DNA from: Oscillatoriales cyanobacterium
GTDB lineage: Bacteria; Cyanobacteriota; Cyanobacteriia; Cyanobacteriales; Microcoleaceae
Direction: 5' to 3'
NCBI GenBank assembly: GCA_004293365.1
Contig: RDYN01000012.1
Span: 1 to 64,000 of the forward strand
DNA: 64,000 nucleotides
The notes beneath the pieces are model-generated. The model saw nothing but the letters and a program-made list of their open reading frames with translations. It did no database searches and was not told the DNA's origin. Shown here piece by piece: positions 1 to 7,477 of the stretch; within the stretch, counting starts at the first letter, position 1; each line of letters begins with the position of its first letter. A program made the translations under genes and the position numbers.

Positions 1-231
1 AGGGCTTGTCAAGCTTTTTGCGAAAATATTTTTGACTTTTTTTGAAGCTATACACAGCAAGGGTTTCACCTACCAGGACAGGCTCGGGTCTCCGATCGCC
101 CTCTCTGCTTTTCCGGATGTCACCTGTTTTGGGCGGTAATGGTTAGGTTTTTTCCGTGGACTCGGCCGCTCAGGGGTAGAATATCTCTACAGACAGATGT
201 TCTATGTGTATATGTGTTCGATCGCCCGCCA

Positions 232-1491
232 ATGAAAAAACCTACTGCTCGCCCTGGTGCTTTGTTCGTTACCTGCGCCTCACTGCTGCTCGCTTGCAGT
301 CAGACCAACACTCCTCAGACATCTACTAATACAGCGTCTTCAGGTACTTCACCAACTCCCACAGCTACGCCACAGGGTGCGGGTGCAGGGAACTCGGCCA
401 CTATTCCGGTTGGGGTTGGGGTGGCGCAAACTAGCAATGTGGCTTTACTCGGCCAGGAACAGGTGGCTGGGGCGAAAATTGCTGAGAAGTATTTCAACGA
501 TAAGGGCGGTGTGGATGGGACGCCGATTAGACTGGTGTTCCAAGATACGGGTGGAGATGAACAAGGGGCGATTAATGCGTTCAATACTCTGATCAATCAG
601 GATAAGGTGGTGGGGATTGTGGGTCCAACTCTATCACAGCAGGCTTTTGGTGCCGATCCGATCGCCGATCGCGCAAAAGTTCCCGTGATCGCACCCTCCA
701 ACACCGCTAAAGGCATTCCCCAGATTGGCGATTATGTGGCCAGAGTCTCCGCGCCTGTCGCTGTGGTAGCACCGAATGCGGTGAAAGCTGCCCTCAAGCA
801 AAATCCCAATATTAAGAAAGTAGCCGTGTTTTTTGCTCAGAATGATGCTTTCAGCAAATCTGAGACTGAAACTTTTCAGAAAACGGTTAAAGAGATGGGG
901 CTGGAATTGGCAACAGTCCAAAAATTCTTGACCACCGATACAGATTTCCAATCTCAAGCTACTAATGCGATCAATGTCAAGCCCGATTTGATAATTATTT
1001 CTGGGTTGGCCGCCGATGGAGGCAATTTAATTAAGCAGTTGCGGGAGTTGGGCTACAAGGGCGTTATCATTGGGGGCAACGGTTTGAATACTTCCAATGT
1101 ATTTACTGTTTGCAAGGCTCTTTGCGATGGGGTTTTGATTGCCCAAGCCTACAGCCCGGAATATCAAAATGAAATTAATAAGGCTTTCCGCGATGCTTAT
1201 CGCGCTCAATTTAAGAAGGAACCGCCTCAGTTTAGTGCTCAAGCTTTTACTGGCGTTCAAGTTTTTGTCGAGTCATTAAAGGCAATTAATGCTCAGTCTA
1301 AGGTTAGCGAAAAGCCTTTGGCGGAATTGCGTACAAAGCTTAATGAGCAGTTGTTGACTGGCAAGTACGATACGCCTTTGGGGGAAATTTCTTTTACGCC
1401 GGAAGGGGAAATCAATCAAAAAGATTTTTATGTGGCACGAATCAAAATGGAGGCGGATGGCAATAACGGTAAGTTTGAGTTTTTGAAATGA
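232..1491 (+). CDS. branched-chain amino-acid ABC transporter substrate-binding lipoprotein
   Basis: Periplasmic binding component of a LivJ/LivK-type (HAAT family) amino-acid importer. The frame is open from 139, but the ATG at 232 gives a clean bacterial lipoprotein signal: positive MKKP, a hydrophobic stretch and the lipobox LLAC with Cys22 as lipidated residue, then a Ser/Thr/Pro-rich linker to about residue 60. The rest (419 aa in total) matches a type I periplasmic binding fold: GVDGTPIRLVFQDTGG early, GIVGPTLSQQAFG, then IIISGLAADGGNLIKQLRELG. Two matching permease genes follow downstream, but the two ATPases are not in the window. In cyanobacteria such systems (the Nat type) take up neutral amino acids; the substrate here is inferred. 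Confidence 0.9.
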   Translation: MKKPTARPGALFVTCASLLLACSQTNTPQTSTNTASSGTSPTPTATPQGAGAGNSATIPVGVGVAQTSNVALLGQEQVAGAKIAEKYFNDKGGVDGTPIRLVFQDTGGDEQGAINAFNTLINQDKVVGIVGPTLSQQAFGADPIADRAKVPVIAPSNTAKGIPQIGDYVARVSAPVAVVAPNAVKAALKQNPNIKKVAVFFAQNDAFSKSETETFQKTVKEMGLELATVQKFLTTDTDFQSQATNAINVKPDLIIISGLAADGGNLIKQLRELGYKGVIIGGNGLNTSNVFTVCKALCDGVLIAQAYSPEYQNEINKAFRDAYRAQFKKEPPQFSAQAFTGVQVFVESLKAINAQSKVSEKPLAELRTKLNEQLLTGKYDTPLGEISFTPEGEINQKDFYVARIKMEADGNNGKFEFLK

Positions 1492-1492
1492 A

Positions 1493-1580
1493 GGAAGTTC
1501 GGCAACTGATTTTGTAACGGATTTAACGGATAGAAGAGGGAAGTTCGGCAACTGATTTTGTAACGAATTTAACGGATGTA
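1493..1580. repeat. two-copy 46-bp tandem repeat
   Basis: The unit starting GGAAGTTCGGCAACTGATTT at 1493 recurs at 1539, and each copy ends in an AACGGAT motif. It fills the gap between the binding-protein gene and the first permease. A related TTTAACGGATGTAACAGATG string occurs near 17330. No function is visible. Confidence 0.85.
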
Positions 1581-1584
1581 ACGG

Positions 1585-2535
1585 ATGGATTTAACTCTGT
1601 TTCTGCAACAATTTCTGAATGGTTTGTCGATCGGCAGTGTGTATGCTATTTTTGCGCTGGGATACACGCTGGTGTTTTCGATTTTGGGAATTATTAATTT
1701 TGCTCACGGTGCAGTGTTTACTTTGGGTGCTTATTTCACCTATGCGCTGATGGGCGGGGCTTTCGGTTTTAACGGGTTGTTGGCTAATGCTAGAATTCCC
1801 GTGCAGTTTCCTTTTGCTGTGGCGCTAATTTTGGGTAGTACGCTGGCTGGTTTGGTGGGAGTAATTGTTGAAAGAGTTGCTTTTTTGCCTTTGCGCCGCA
1901 GAAACTCCGATCCTCTGCTGACGGTGGTTTCGAGTTTGGGGGCTGCGGTGGCGATCGCAAATATCATTCAATATCTTGTCGGGGCTGAGATTTACACTTT
2001 TCCGGCTAATACTTACGGCAATTTGCCTGCTGCTATTAACTTTGGTACGGCGGATCAACAGATTCCGATTCGCACTGTGCAAATAGTGATTTTTGTGGTG
2101 GCTGTGGCGATTGTCAGTCTCCTAACTTACTTGATAAATTTCACTAAATTTGGTAAAGCAATGCAGGCGGTAGCTGAAGATGCTACTACTTCTAGTTTGT
2201 TGGGGATTGATACTGACAGGTATATTGTTTTGACGTTTTTTGTAAGCAGTTTTCTGGCTGGTTTGGCGGGGAGTTTGGTGGGTTCTAGTGTTAGTATTGC
2301 GGGGCCGTATTTTGGGATTGCTTTTGGTTTGAAGGGTTTGGCTGTGATTGTGCTTGGTGGGTTGGGGAGTATTCCTGGGGCTGTTTTCGGTGGGTTTATA
2401 ATTGGTTTGGTGGAGGCTTTTGTGCCGGGTGATTTTTCGGCTTATAAGGATGCTGTGGCTTTTGCGATATTGTTTATTATGCTTTTGGTTAGGCCGCAGG
2501 GTTTGTTTGGGCGACGTTTGATTCAAAAAGTGTAG
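1585..2535 (+). CDS. livH: branched-chain amino-acid ABC permease, LivH type
   Basis: Inner-membrane permease of the amino-acid importer. The 316-aa protein is strongly hydrophobic with about eight membrane segments. It opens with the family-typical LNGLSIGSVYAIFALGYTLV and carries INFAHGAVFTLGAY, the conserved EAA-like loop GKAMQAVAEDATTSSLLGID (cytoplasmic ATPase contact) and VIVLGGLGSIPGAVFGG near the C-terminus. Length and motifs fit LivH (NatC/NatD-type in cyanobacteria). It lies 93 bp after the binding-protein gene, so the two are probably co-transcribed, although the gap holds a tandem repeat. The ATG is preceded by repeat DNA with no strong ribosome-binding site. Confidence 0.92.
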   Translation: MDLTLFLQQFLNGLSIGSVYAIFALGYTLVFSILGIINFAHGAVFTLGAYFTYALMGGAFGFNGLLANARIPVQFPFAVALILGSTLAGLVGVIVERVAFLPLRRRNSDPLLTVVSSLGAAVAIANIIQYLVGAEIYTFPANTYGNLPAAINFGTADQQIPIRTVQIVIFVVAVAIVSLLTYLINFTKFGKAMQAVAEDATTSSLLGIDTDRYIVLTFFVSSFLAGLAGSLVGSSVSIAGPYFGIAFGLKGLAVIVLGGLGSIPGAVFGGFIIGLVEAFVPGDFSAYKDAVAFAILFIMLLVRPQGLFGRRLIQKV

Positions 2536-2582
2536 GATTATTTGCAAGAATTATAGTGCATCAGTCGCTAAAGAGATGTGAT

Positions 2583-3152
2583 ATGAAAGTGGAAGTTCCA
2601 TTAATTGTAAGCGATCGCCTTTTATTACGATTGGCAAATCAAGACGATATCGGCAAAATAATTGATTTTTACAGTCACAACCAAAGTTTTTTTGCTCCCT
2701 GGCACCGACATTGGGCGGAGGATTTTTTAACTGAAAATTATTGGCAAAAACAAGTAGAGAAAGACTTAGAAGGATTTGAGTCTGATAAATTTTTAAAATT
2801 GTGGATTTTTGAGAAAGCTACTTCTAAGTATATTGTCGGCAACGTTAACTTTGATAATTTTGTGCGAGGTGCAGGTCATTTCTGCTTTTTGGGATATAAT
2901 CTGGCCGAATCGCAACAAGGTAAAGGTTATATGACTGAATCTGTGCGAGTTGCAATTCAATATGTGTTTGAAGAGTTAAATTTACATCGCATTATGGCAA
3001 ATTATATGCCTCACAATCAGCGTAGCGGTAATCTACTTAGAAGATTGGGATTTGTTGTGGAAGGTTACGCCAGGGACTATTTGTTGATAAATGGTCGGTG
3101 GGAAGACCATATTCAGACTAGCTTAATCAATCCAAATTGGAAACCAAGTTAA
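2583..3152 (+). CDS. GNAT N-acetyltransferase, RimJ/RimL type
   Basis: Predicted acetyl-CoA-dependent N-acetyltransferase of about 189 aa. The frame can also start at 2556; the ATG at 2583 gives the family-typical beginning MKVEVPLIVSDRLLLRL. The acetyl-CoA loop is seen as ESQQGKGYMTESV (Q-x-x-G-x-G-like), followed by HRIMANYMPHNQRSGNLLRR and LGFVVEGYARDYLLINGRW, the usual C-terminal part of RimJ/RimL-like enzymes, which modify protein N-termini or small molecules. It sits between the two permease genes of an amino-acid importer, which is unusual. A co-transcribed role, such as acting on an imported amine, is only inference; it may simply be an insertion. Confidence 0.85.
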   Translation: MKVEVPLIVSDRLLLRLANQDDIGKIIDFYSHNQSFFAPWHRHWAEDFLTENYWQKQVEKDLEGFESDKFLKLWIFEKATSKYIVGNVNFDNFVRGAGHFCFLGYNLAESQQGKGYMTESVRVAIQYVFEELNLHRIMANYMPHNQRSGNLLRRLGFVVEGYARDYLLINGRWEDHIQTSLINPNWKPS

Positions 3153-3188
3153 TCAGATTTTTTCTGATAATTGCAAATTTAAAATCAA

Positions 3189-4124
3189 ATGAATACATTT
3201 TTTACTACTTATGGGTTTCTGATTGTCTCGATGTTGCTGGGTGCAATGTTGGGATTGTCGCTATATTTGCCTTTGATGACTGGACAATTGTCTCTCGCTA
3301 GCCCCGGTTTTTATGCTTTGGGCGGGTATATTGCGGCGATTTTGTCTGCGACGGTGTTTCAAACGACGGGCGGTTTATTTCCGCTGCCGCTGCTATTATT
3401 GGAGATGATAATTGCAGGGGCTGTTTCGGGGTTGCTGGGTATTTTGGTGGGAGTTCCGGCGCTGCGGTTGAGGGGGATTTATTTGGCGATCGCAACTATT
3501 GCTTTTGTGGAAATTCTGCGGGTTTTATCGCTGAATCTGGATATCACTGGCGGGGCTGTGGGGATTTTTGGGATTCCGCAACCGTTTGCAACGCCGATCG
3601 AGTATTTGTGGATTGTACTGCCTTTGCTGCTGGTAAGTATGGCGATTCTCTACCGGCTGGAACGGATTCGGGTGGGACGGGCTTTTGCGGCGATTCGGGC
3701 TGATGAGTTGGCTGCTGATGCGATCGGCATTAACCCGACTTTTTACAAGGTTCTGGCTTTTACGTTGGGTGCTATTTTAGCAGGCGTTGTCGGTGCGGTT
3801 AGCGCGCATTTTCTCAATACTTGGAATGCCCGTCAAGGAACTTTTGATGCTAGTATTATTTACTTGACTTCTGTGTTGATTGGTGGTAGCAGAACGTTTG
3901 TCGGTTCGGTGTTGGGCGGGATGGTTTTTACTGCTTTGCCGGAGGTTTTGAGGGGGATGGCGACTATTCAGGGATTGCCGGTTTGGTTGGCGCAATTTCT
4001 GCGGGATGGGCGGTTAATTATTTTTGGGTTGTTGATTGTTGTGGGGACGATATTTTTTCCACAAGGGTTGGTGACGCCGGAGTTGTTGAAGAGGTGGAGG
4101 AAGGGCGATCGCACTTCTGTTTAG
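3189..4124 (+). CDS. livM: branched-chain amino-acid ABC permease, LivM type
   Basis: Second permease of the importer, 311 aa, with about eight to nine membrane helices. Family landmarks are QLSLASPGFYALGGYIAA, the repeat region GVPALRLRGIYLAIATIAFVE, the cytoplasmic ATPase-contact loop VGRAFAAIRADELAADAIGI, and the C-terminal LLIVVGTIFFPQGLV. It follows the acetyltransferase gene on the same strand after 36 bp. LivF and LivG ATPase genes, which normally follow, are absent. They may lie elsewhere or be shared, as is common for cyanobacterial Nat transporters whose genes are scattered. Confidence 0.92.
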   Translation: MNTFFTTYGFLIVSMLLGAMLGLSLYLPLMTGQLSLASPGFYALGGYIAAILSATVFQTTGGLFPLPLLLLEMIIAGAVSGLLGILVGVPALRLRGIYLAIATIAFVEILRVLSLNLDITGGAVGIFGIPQPFATPIEYLWIVLPLLLVSMAILYRLERIRVGRAFAAIRADELAADAIGINPTFYKVLAFTLGAILAGVVGAVSAHFLNTWNARQGTFDASIIYLTSVLIGGSRTFVGSVLGGMVFTALPEVLRGMATIQGLPVWLAQFLRDGRLIIFGLLIVVGTIFFPQGLVTPELLKRWRKGDRTSV

Positions 4125-4153
4125 GCAATTATATTATTTGCAGCTAAGTTTAT

Positions 4154-5272
4154 TCACTGCGGCTGAGAAGAAAGTTTAATCGAGAAAGAGTAAGGTGTAT
4201 CTCCTCCCCTTTTTGACAAAAGAACGATATAATTTCCACTGGCTAGATTCCTTTCAATCTTTCCTGGCTGGGAACGAGTAGCAGTTGCTTCAGTTATTTC
4301 ATTACCTGGCAAGCCATTACCATTATCTGTATAGAGCGTTATCTGGGTTTCATTTTGTACCTGGTCTAGATACAGACTTACCCCACCAGGATTACCTATA
4401 GTGAATCGATAATACTGTTTTCGCTTATCTTTATTTAGAGCAGACGGATCGGTTTTTTTGTCATTTCCTAATGAACCGAAATCGTTAATTTTTTTGGTAT
4501 AATTAGTGCCAGTAATTCTGTATTTTGTATCTTCTATTCTCCGCTTAATTTCAACAATATATTTCCCGCTACCTAGAATTTTTTCAATTTCTACTGGTCG
4601 ATAAAGAGTAGCAGTTGCTTCAGTTATTTCATTGCCTGGCAAGCCATTACCATTATCTGTATAGAGCGTTATCAGAGCTTCATTTTCAACTTCATCTAGG
4701 TACAAGCTAATATTGCTCGGATTACCTAAAGTAAAATAATATCGTTCTTTCTCATTTTGAGAACTCAAATTACCTTTGACACTCTTGGTAAGTAGATCAT
4801 TGTTGATGGTCGGTGCAGGTGGTGGTGTCGGTGTAGAAGGGTTAGATGATACACTGGAAGTAGGCTGGGGAAAAGATGGGACGCTTTGAACTTCAGGTTG
4901 ACCTGATGCGTCAAACCGAATAATCCTGACTATACTTGGATCGTTTTCTAAATTGATATTAAAGTTTTGAGATGGATAGCCTGATTTACTTAAGTTGACA
5001 CGAACATCTCCTTTACTCGGAATTCGCACTTTGGCATAACCATTATTATCAGTATGTTCAACTACTGGCGGTCCTTGAGCAATGAACTGAATTTTTACTC
5101 CTGCCAAGGCTTCTCCCATGCTTGTTTGTGTAATGAGTTCAACTTCTTTTTGTGTTACACCACATACTTTTGAGTCCCAGCTTATCCTACATCTAATTTC
5201 TGGAACAGTCGCACCAACACTAATAACTGTGAAGATAATACCCAAAATAGATAAAATCTGATTATACTTCAT
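4154..5272 (-). CDS. membrane-anchored protein with CarboxypepD_reg-like and two PPC-like beta domains
   Basis: Unknown function, 372 aa. Residues 5-25 form a hydrophobic anchor. About 44-120 look like a carboxypeptidase-regulatory-like beta sandwich (GEALAGVKIQFIAQG, TDNNGYAKVRIPSKG). A Pro/Ser/Thr linker follows, then two copies of a pre-peptidase C-terminal-like domain (about 160-255 and 270-370), each with RYYFTLGNP- or QYYRFTIGNP-like starts and the shared string LYTDNGNGLPGNEITEATAT. The duplicated part is nearly identical in DNA as well (4276-4343 versus 4606-4673), which suggests recent gene conversion. It probably displays beta domains outside the membrane. It forms a minus-strand pair with the helical protein 71 bp upstream. 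Confidence 0.6.
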   Translation of the reverse strand: MKYNQILSILGIIFTVISVGATVPEIRCRISWDSKVCGVTQKEVELITQTSMGEALAGVKIQFIAQGPPVVEHTDNNGYAKVRIPSKGDVRVNLSKSGYPSQNFNINLENDPSIVRIIRFDASGQPEVQSVPSFPQPTSSVSSNPSTPTPPPAPTINNDLLTKSVKGNLSSQNEKERYYFTLGNPSNISLYLDEVENEALITLYTDNGNGLPGNEITEATATLYRPVEIEKILGSGKYIVEIKRRIEDTKYRITGTNYTKKINDFGSLGNDKKTDPSALNKDKRKQYYRFTIGNPGGVSLYLDQVQNETQITLYTDNGNGLPGNEITEATATRSQPGKIERNLASGNYIVLLSKRGGDTPYSFSIKLSSQPQ

Positions 5273-5343
5273 TGGAGGTTTATTTTCATCTAATTTTTCA
5301 TCCCAGTCACTAATAACTAATTCTTCATCCCAGTCAGAGTCAA

Positions 5344-5832
5344 CTACTTTTTTTTTAAGATCCGGCTAAAGGTCGGAAACATCCGTTGCAAAATACCTTC
5401 TGTACCTAGTTCAATTTCATAGGAGATAAAGGGTGGCAGTAGGGGAAGTGTAGCTTTCAGCTTTCCGGCAGCCGAGTTTTCGGGTTCATTTAGTTTGTTC
5501 CTAATTTCAGTTAATAGTTGTATCGCTTCCTGAGAGTAGCCAGCGGTACTACTTTGCTGAATCTGCTCAACAATCTGTAAGATTTCTATAAGGGCGCAAT
5601 CTGCATCCGTTTCATTAATCTCGAATGAATTTGCATTCTGAGCTAAAAGTTGCCAGTATTCCTTCTCATACTTACGAATTTCTGGTAAAACTTGTCTGGA
5701 AATTGTTTGTTTAATCGTATTTCTTTCTGCTGCACTGGCAGTATAAGCAAGTTGCTTTTGATGATTACCTAGAGTTTCGTATAAGGAATCCAGGATTTCC
5801 TCTAAATCGGTTAACCTTCGACGTGGTATCAT
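5344..5832 (-). CDS. helical protein resembling cyanobacterial effector-associated (EAD-like) proteins
   Basis: A 162-aa protein, not confidently assigned. The N-terminal half (residues 6-60) is an amphipathic helical bundle (LTDLEEILDSLYETLGNHQK). The C-terminus reads LPLLPPFISYEIELGTEG then a basic tail. That ending is, as I recall, typical of cyanobacterial proteins encoded beside NTPase conflict systems carrying effector-associated domains. It lies immediately upstream of, and co-directional with, the beta-domain protein at 4154-5272, and diverges from the vMAP-type HTH gene at 6146. A role in a defence or signalling complex is inference; no catalytic motif is visible. Confidence 0.5.
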   Translation of the reverse strand: MIPRRRLTDLEEILDSLYETLGNHQKQLAYTASAAERNTIKQTISRQVLPEIRKYEKEYWQLLAQNANSFEINETDADCALIEILQIVEQIQQSSTAGYSQEAIQLLTEIRNKLNEPENSAAGKLKATLPLLPPFISYEIELGTEGILQRMFPTFSRILKKK

Positions 5833-5856
5833 GACTTATATAACTCCTTTGCTTTA

Positions 5857-5885
5857 TTGAGCCGATCGCCCCAAACGTATATAAT
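5857..5885 (+). promoter_or_regulatory. candidate sigma70-type promoter upstream of the vMAP-type gene
   Basis: TTGAGC at 5857-5862 and TATAAT at 5880-5885 with a 17-bp spacer point toward the gene starting at 6146. The 313-bp gap holds nothing else obvious except the purine-rich repeats at 6030-6112. Confidence 0.4.
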
Positions 5886-6029
5886 TTAGAAGTGCGATCG
5901 CAGCTAACAAAATAGTAAATCTCTATCGCTCGCCGTTAATGAGGAGGATTGAACGTGAATCTGCTTTTTTCAGCAAAGCTACGTTTTATCCTTTTCCACA
6001 TCATAGACCGATCGCCCAAAACTGACAAT

Positions 6030-6112
6030 GGAAAAAAAGACGGAAAAAGACGGGTATTTCTCAACTCGGGGTGCAAGGCGGAAAAAGACGGAAAAAGACG
6101 GATAAAGTCTGG
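6030..6112. repeat. GACGGAAAAA tandem motif
   Basis: The decamer GGAAAAAGAC occurs four to five times in two groups (about 6030-6055 and 6078-6105) just upstream of the start at 6146. It could form part of the leader of that gene; no function is known. Confidence 0.6.
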
Positions 6113-6145
6113 TATACTAACTCTAGTTTTCGGACACCCCTACTG

Positions 6146-6655
6146 ATGAACACCGCCGATATCTTGGAATTTGTAGATGAAGCGCTCAACGCGAAAACAG
6201 GCAAACATCTCAATGACTTGCAGCGTAAAATTATCGAGGGAATACTGAATCGGCAAAAGTATTCCGATATTGCAGGTACTTACGGTTGTACGGCGGGTCA
6301 TGCTAAGGATGTAGGTTACAAGCTTTTGCAATTGTTATCGGAGGTTTTTGATGAACCAGTTGATAAAGGGAATCTAGAATCTGTTTTAGAACGGCAATTA
6401 AATCTGAATATCAATTTTGGCGATCGCAATCCTACTAATTTTGGTCATAGCAACACAATTAACTATATCAATGGTTGCTCAGAAATACCCACTCCTACCC
6501 CAGATAAAAGTCAGCCTCCGAATCCTGAATCTCAGGGCAAGAAGAATCAAGTTAAGATTGAAGCGGTGGGTAAGTTACGGCAGCTTGGCTTGAGCGATGA
6601 GCAAATTGCAGAGGTGCTAGGCTTAGCCTTGGAGGTAGTGAAGCAGATGGATTGA
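6146..6655 (+). CDS. vMAP-type helix-turn-helix domain protein
   Basis: A 169-aa protein. The ATG at 6146 is chosen over the open frame upstream because the family begins here. Residues 1-85 match the N-terminal HTH domain seen in cyanobacterial vWA-MoxR-associated and NACHT/TIR/WD40 conflict proteins: ILEFVDEALNAKTGKHLNDL, QRKIIEGILNRQKYSDIA, then YGCTAGHAKDVGYKLLQLLS. Unlike those proteins it ends after a short linker (NINFGDRN repeat-like) and a second small helical segment LRQLGLSDEQIAEVLGLALE, which resembles the tail of Rpn/PD-(D/E)XK transposase-like proteins. No effector domain is attached, so it may act as an adaptor or a regulator of its neighbours. It overlaps the upstream end of the Uma2 frame. 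Confidence 0.6.
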   Translation: MNTADILEFVDEALNAKTGKHLNDLQRKIIEGILNRQKYSDIAGTYGCTAGHAKDVGYKLLQLLSEVFDEPVDKGNLESVLERQLNLNINFGDRNPTNFGHSNTINYINGCSEIPTPTPDKSQPPNPESQGKKNQVKIEAVGKLRQLGLSDEQIAEVLGLALEVVKQMD

Positions 6656-6687
6656 TAAATAAAGAGCTTTTTAGAGGTATAAGTTTT

Positions 6688-7329
6688 ATGTTTGCAGTTG
6701 TCACCCCAGAAAAAATTCATTTACCCCCAGGAACAGTTATAAAGTTTCCTGGTACTTGGCAGGACTATCAAGCTCTTGTGCAACAATTAGGAGACCGTCA
6801 GATTCCGCGCATCAAGTATCGACCAGGAGAGATTTTGTTGATGTCCCCTTTACCCGTACACGGAAAACAAGCAAATATCATTGCTGATGTCGTCAAAGTT
6901 TTGCTAGATTACTTGGGGCGAGATTATGAAGCGTTTACGCCAATTACAATGGATTTGCCGGAGGTGAGGGGGATTGAACCAGATTATTGTTTTTATATCG
7001 ATAATTGTGCGGCAATTATTGGTAAGGATCGGATTGCTTGGGGTGTCGAACCGCCACCGGATTTAGTAATAGAAATAGATGTAACTAGCTACACGGATAT
7101 AGATGATTATTTGCCATATCAAGTGCCGGAAGTGTGGCTGTTTAAGAAAAATAAGCTCAGAATTTACTGCTTGCAAAACGATCGATATGTCGAAAGTTTA
7201 ACCAGCAGTTATTTCCCCAATTTTAATGTATCAGAAATTGTGGAGGAATGCTGGCAAATGTTGCGCGATCGCCATACAAGTACAGTAATTCGGGAGTTAC
7301 GGCAAAAAATTAAAATGGAAAACGGTTGA
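6688..7329 (+). CDS. Uma2-family (DUF820) PD-(D/E)XK endonuclease-like protein
   Basis: The 213-aa reading starts at the ATG at 6688, preceded by AGAGGT; a TTG at 6652 overlapping the previous gene is less likely. Uma2 hallmarks: PPGTVIKFPGTWQDYQALV, EILLMSPLPVHGKQANIIAD, then the nuclease core GIEPDYCFYI and PPDLVIEIDVTSYTD, and finally YLPYQVPEVWLFKKNKLRIY. The core keeps the PD and E-x-D residues of the restriction-endonuclease fold. Uma2 proteins are very abundant in cyanobacteria and their target is unknown; some are linked to mobile or conflict loci. The co-directional placement after the vMAP-type gene suggests one operon. Confidence 0.85.
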   Translation: MFAVVTPEKIHLPPGTVIKFPGTWQDYQALVQQLGDRQIPRIKYRPGEILLMSPLPVHGKQANIIADVVKVLLDYLGRDYEAFTPITMDLPEVRGIEPDYCFYIDNCAAIIGKDRIAWGVEPPPDLVIEIDVTSYTDIDDYLPYQVPEVWLFKKNKLRIYCLQNDRYVESLTSSYFPNFNVSEIVEECWQMLRDRHTSTVIRELRQKIKMENG

Positions 7330-7346
7330 ATTAATCCTCTCTCTTC

Positions 7347-7454
7347 GGTTTGTAGTAAGGACTTCAGTCCTCTATCTTAGGTTTGTAGTGAGGACTTCAG
7401 TCCTCTAGGAAAAGTTTTCGCAATGAAGAAGGACTAAAGTCCTTACTACGAACC
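7347..7454. repeat. cluster of GAGGACTTCAGTCCTC palindromic repeats
   Basis: Three copies of a dispersed repeat of the form GTTTGTAGTGAGGACTTCAG, with the palindromic core GAGGACTTCAGTCCTC; the last copy is inverted. They lie between the convergent Uma2 and kinase genes, where the hairpins could act as terminators. The same family recurs at about 9415, 18081, 18221, 29105, 37497, 44456, 49948 and 59875. Confidence 0.85.
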
Positions 7455-7477
7455 TGTTTTAGTGTTGGGAAGTAAAT

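Noticed and set aside
5949-6146. A 65-codon frame before the vMAP-type gene
   Set aside because: Its sequence is made of Lys/Gly/Arg repeats from the GACGGAAAAA tandem DNA and has no protein-like character.
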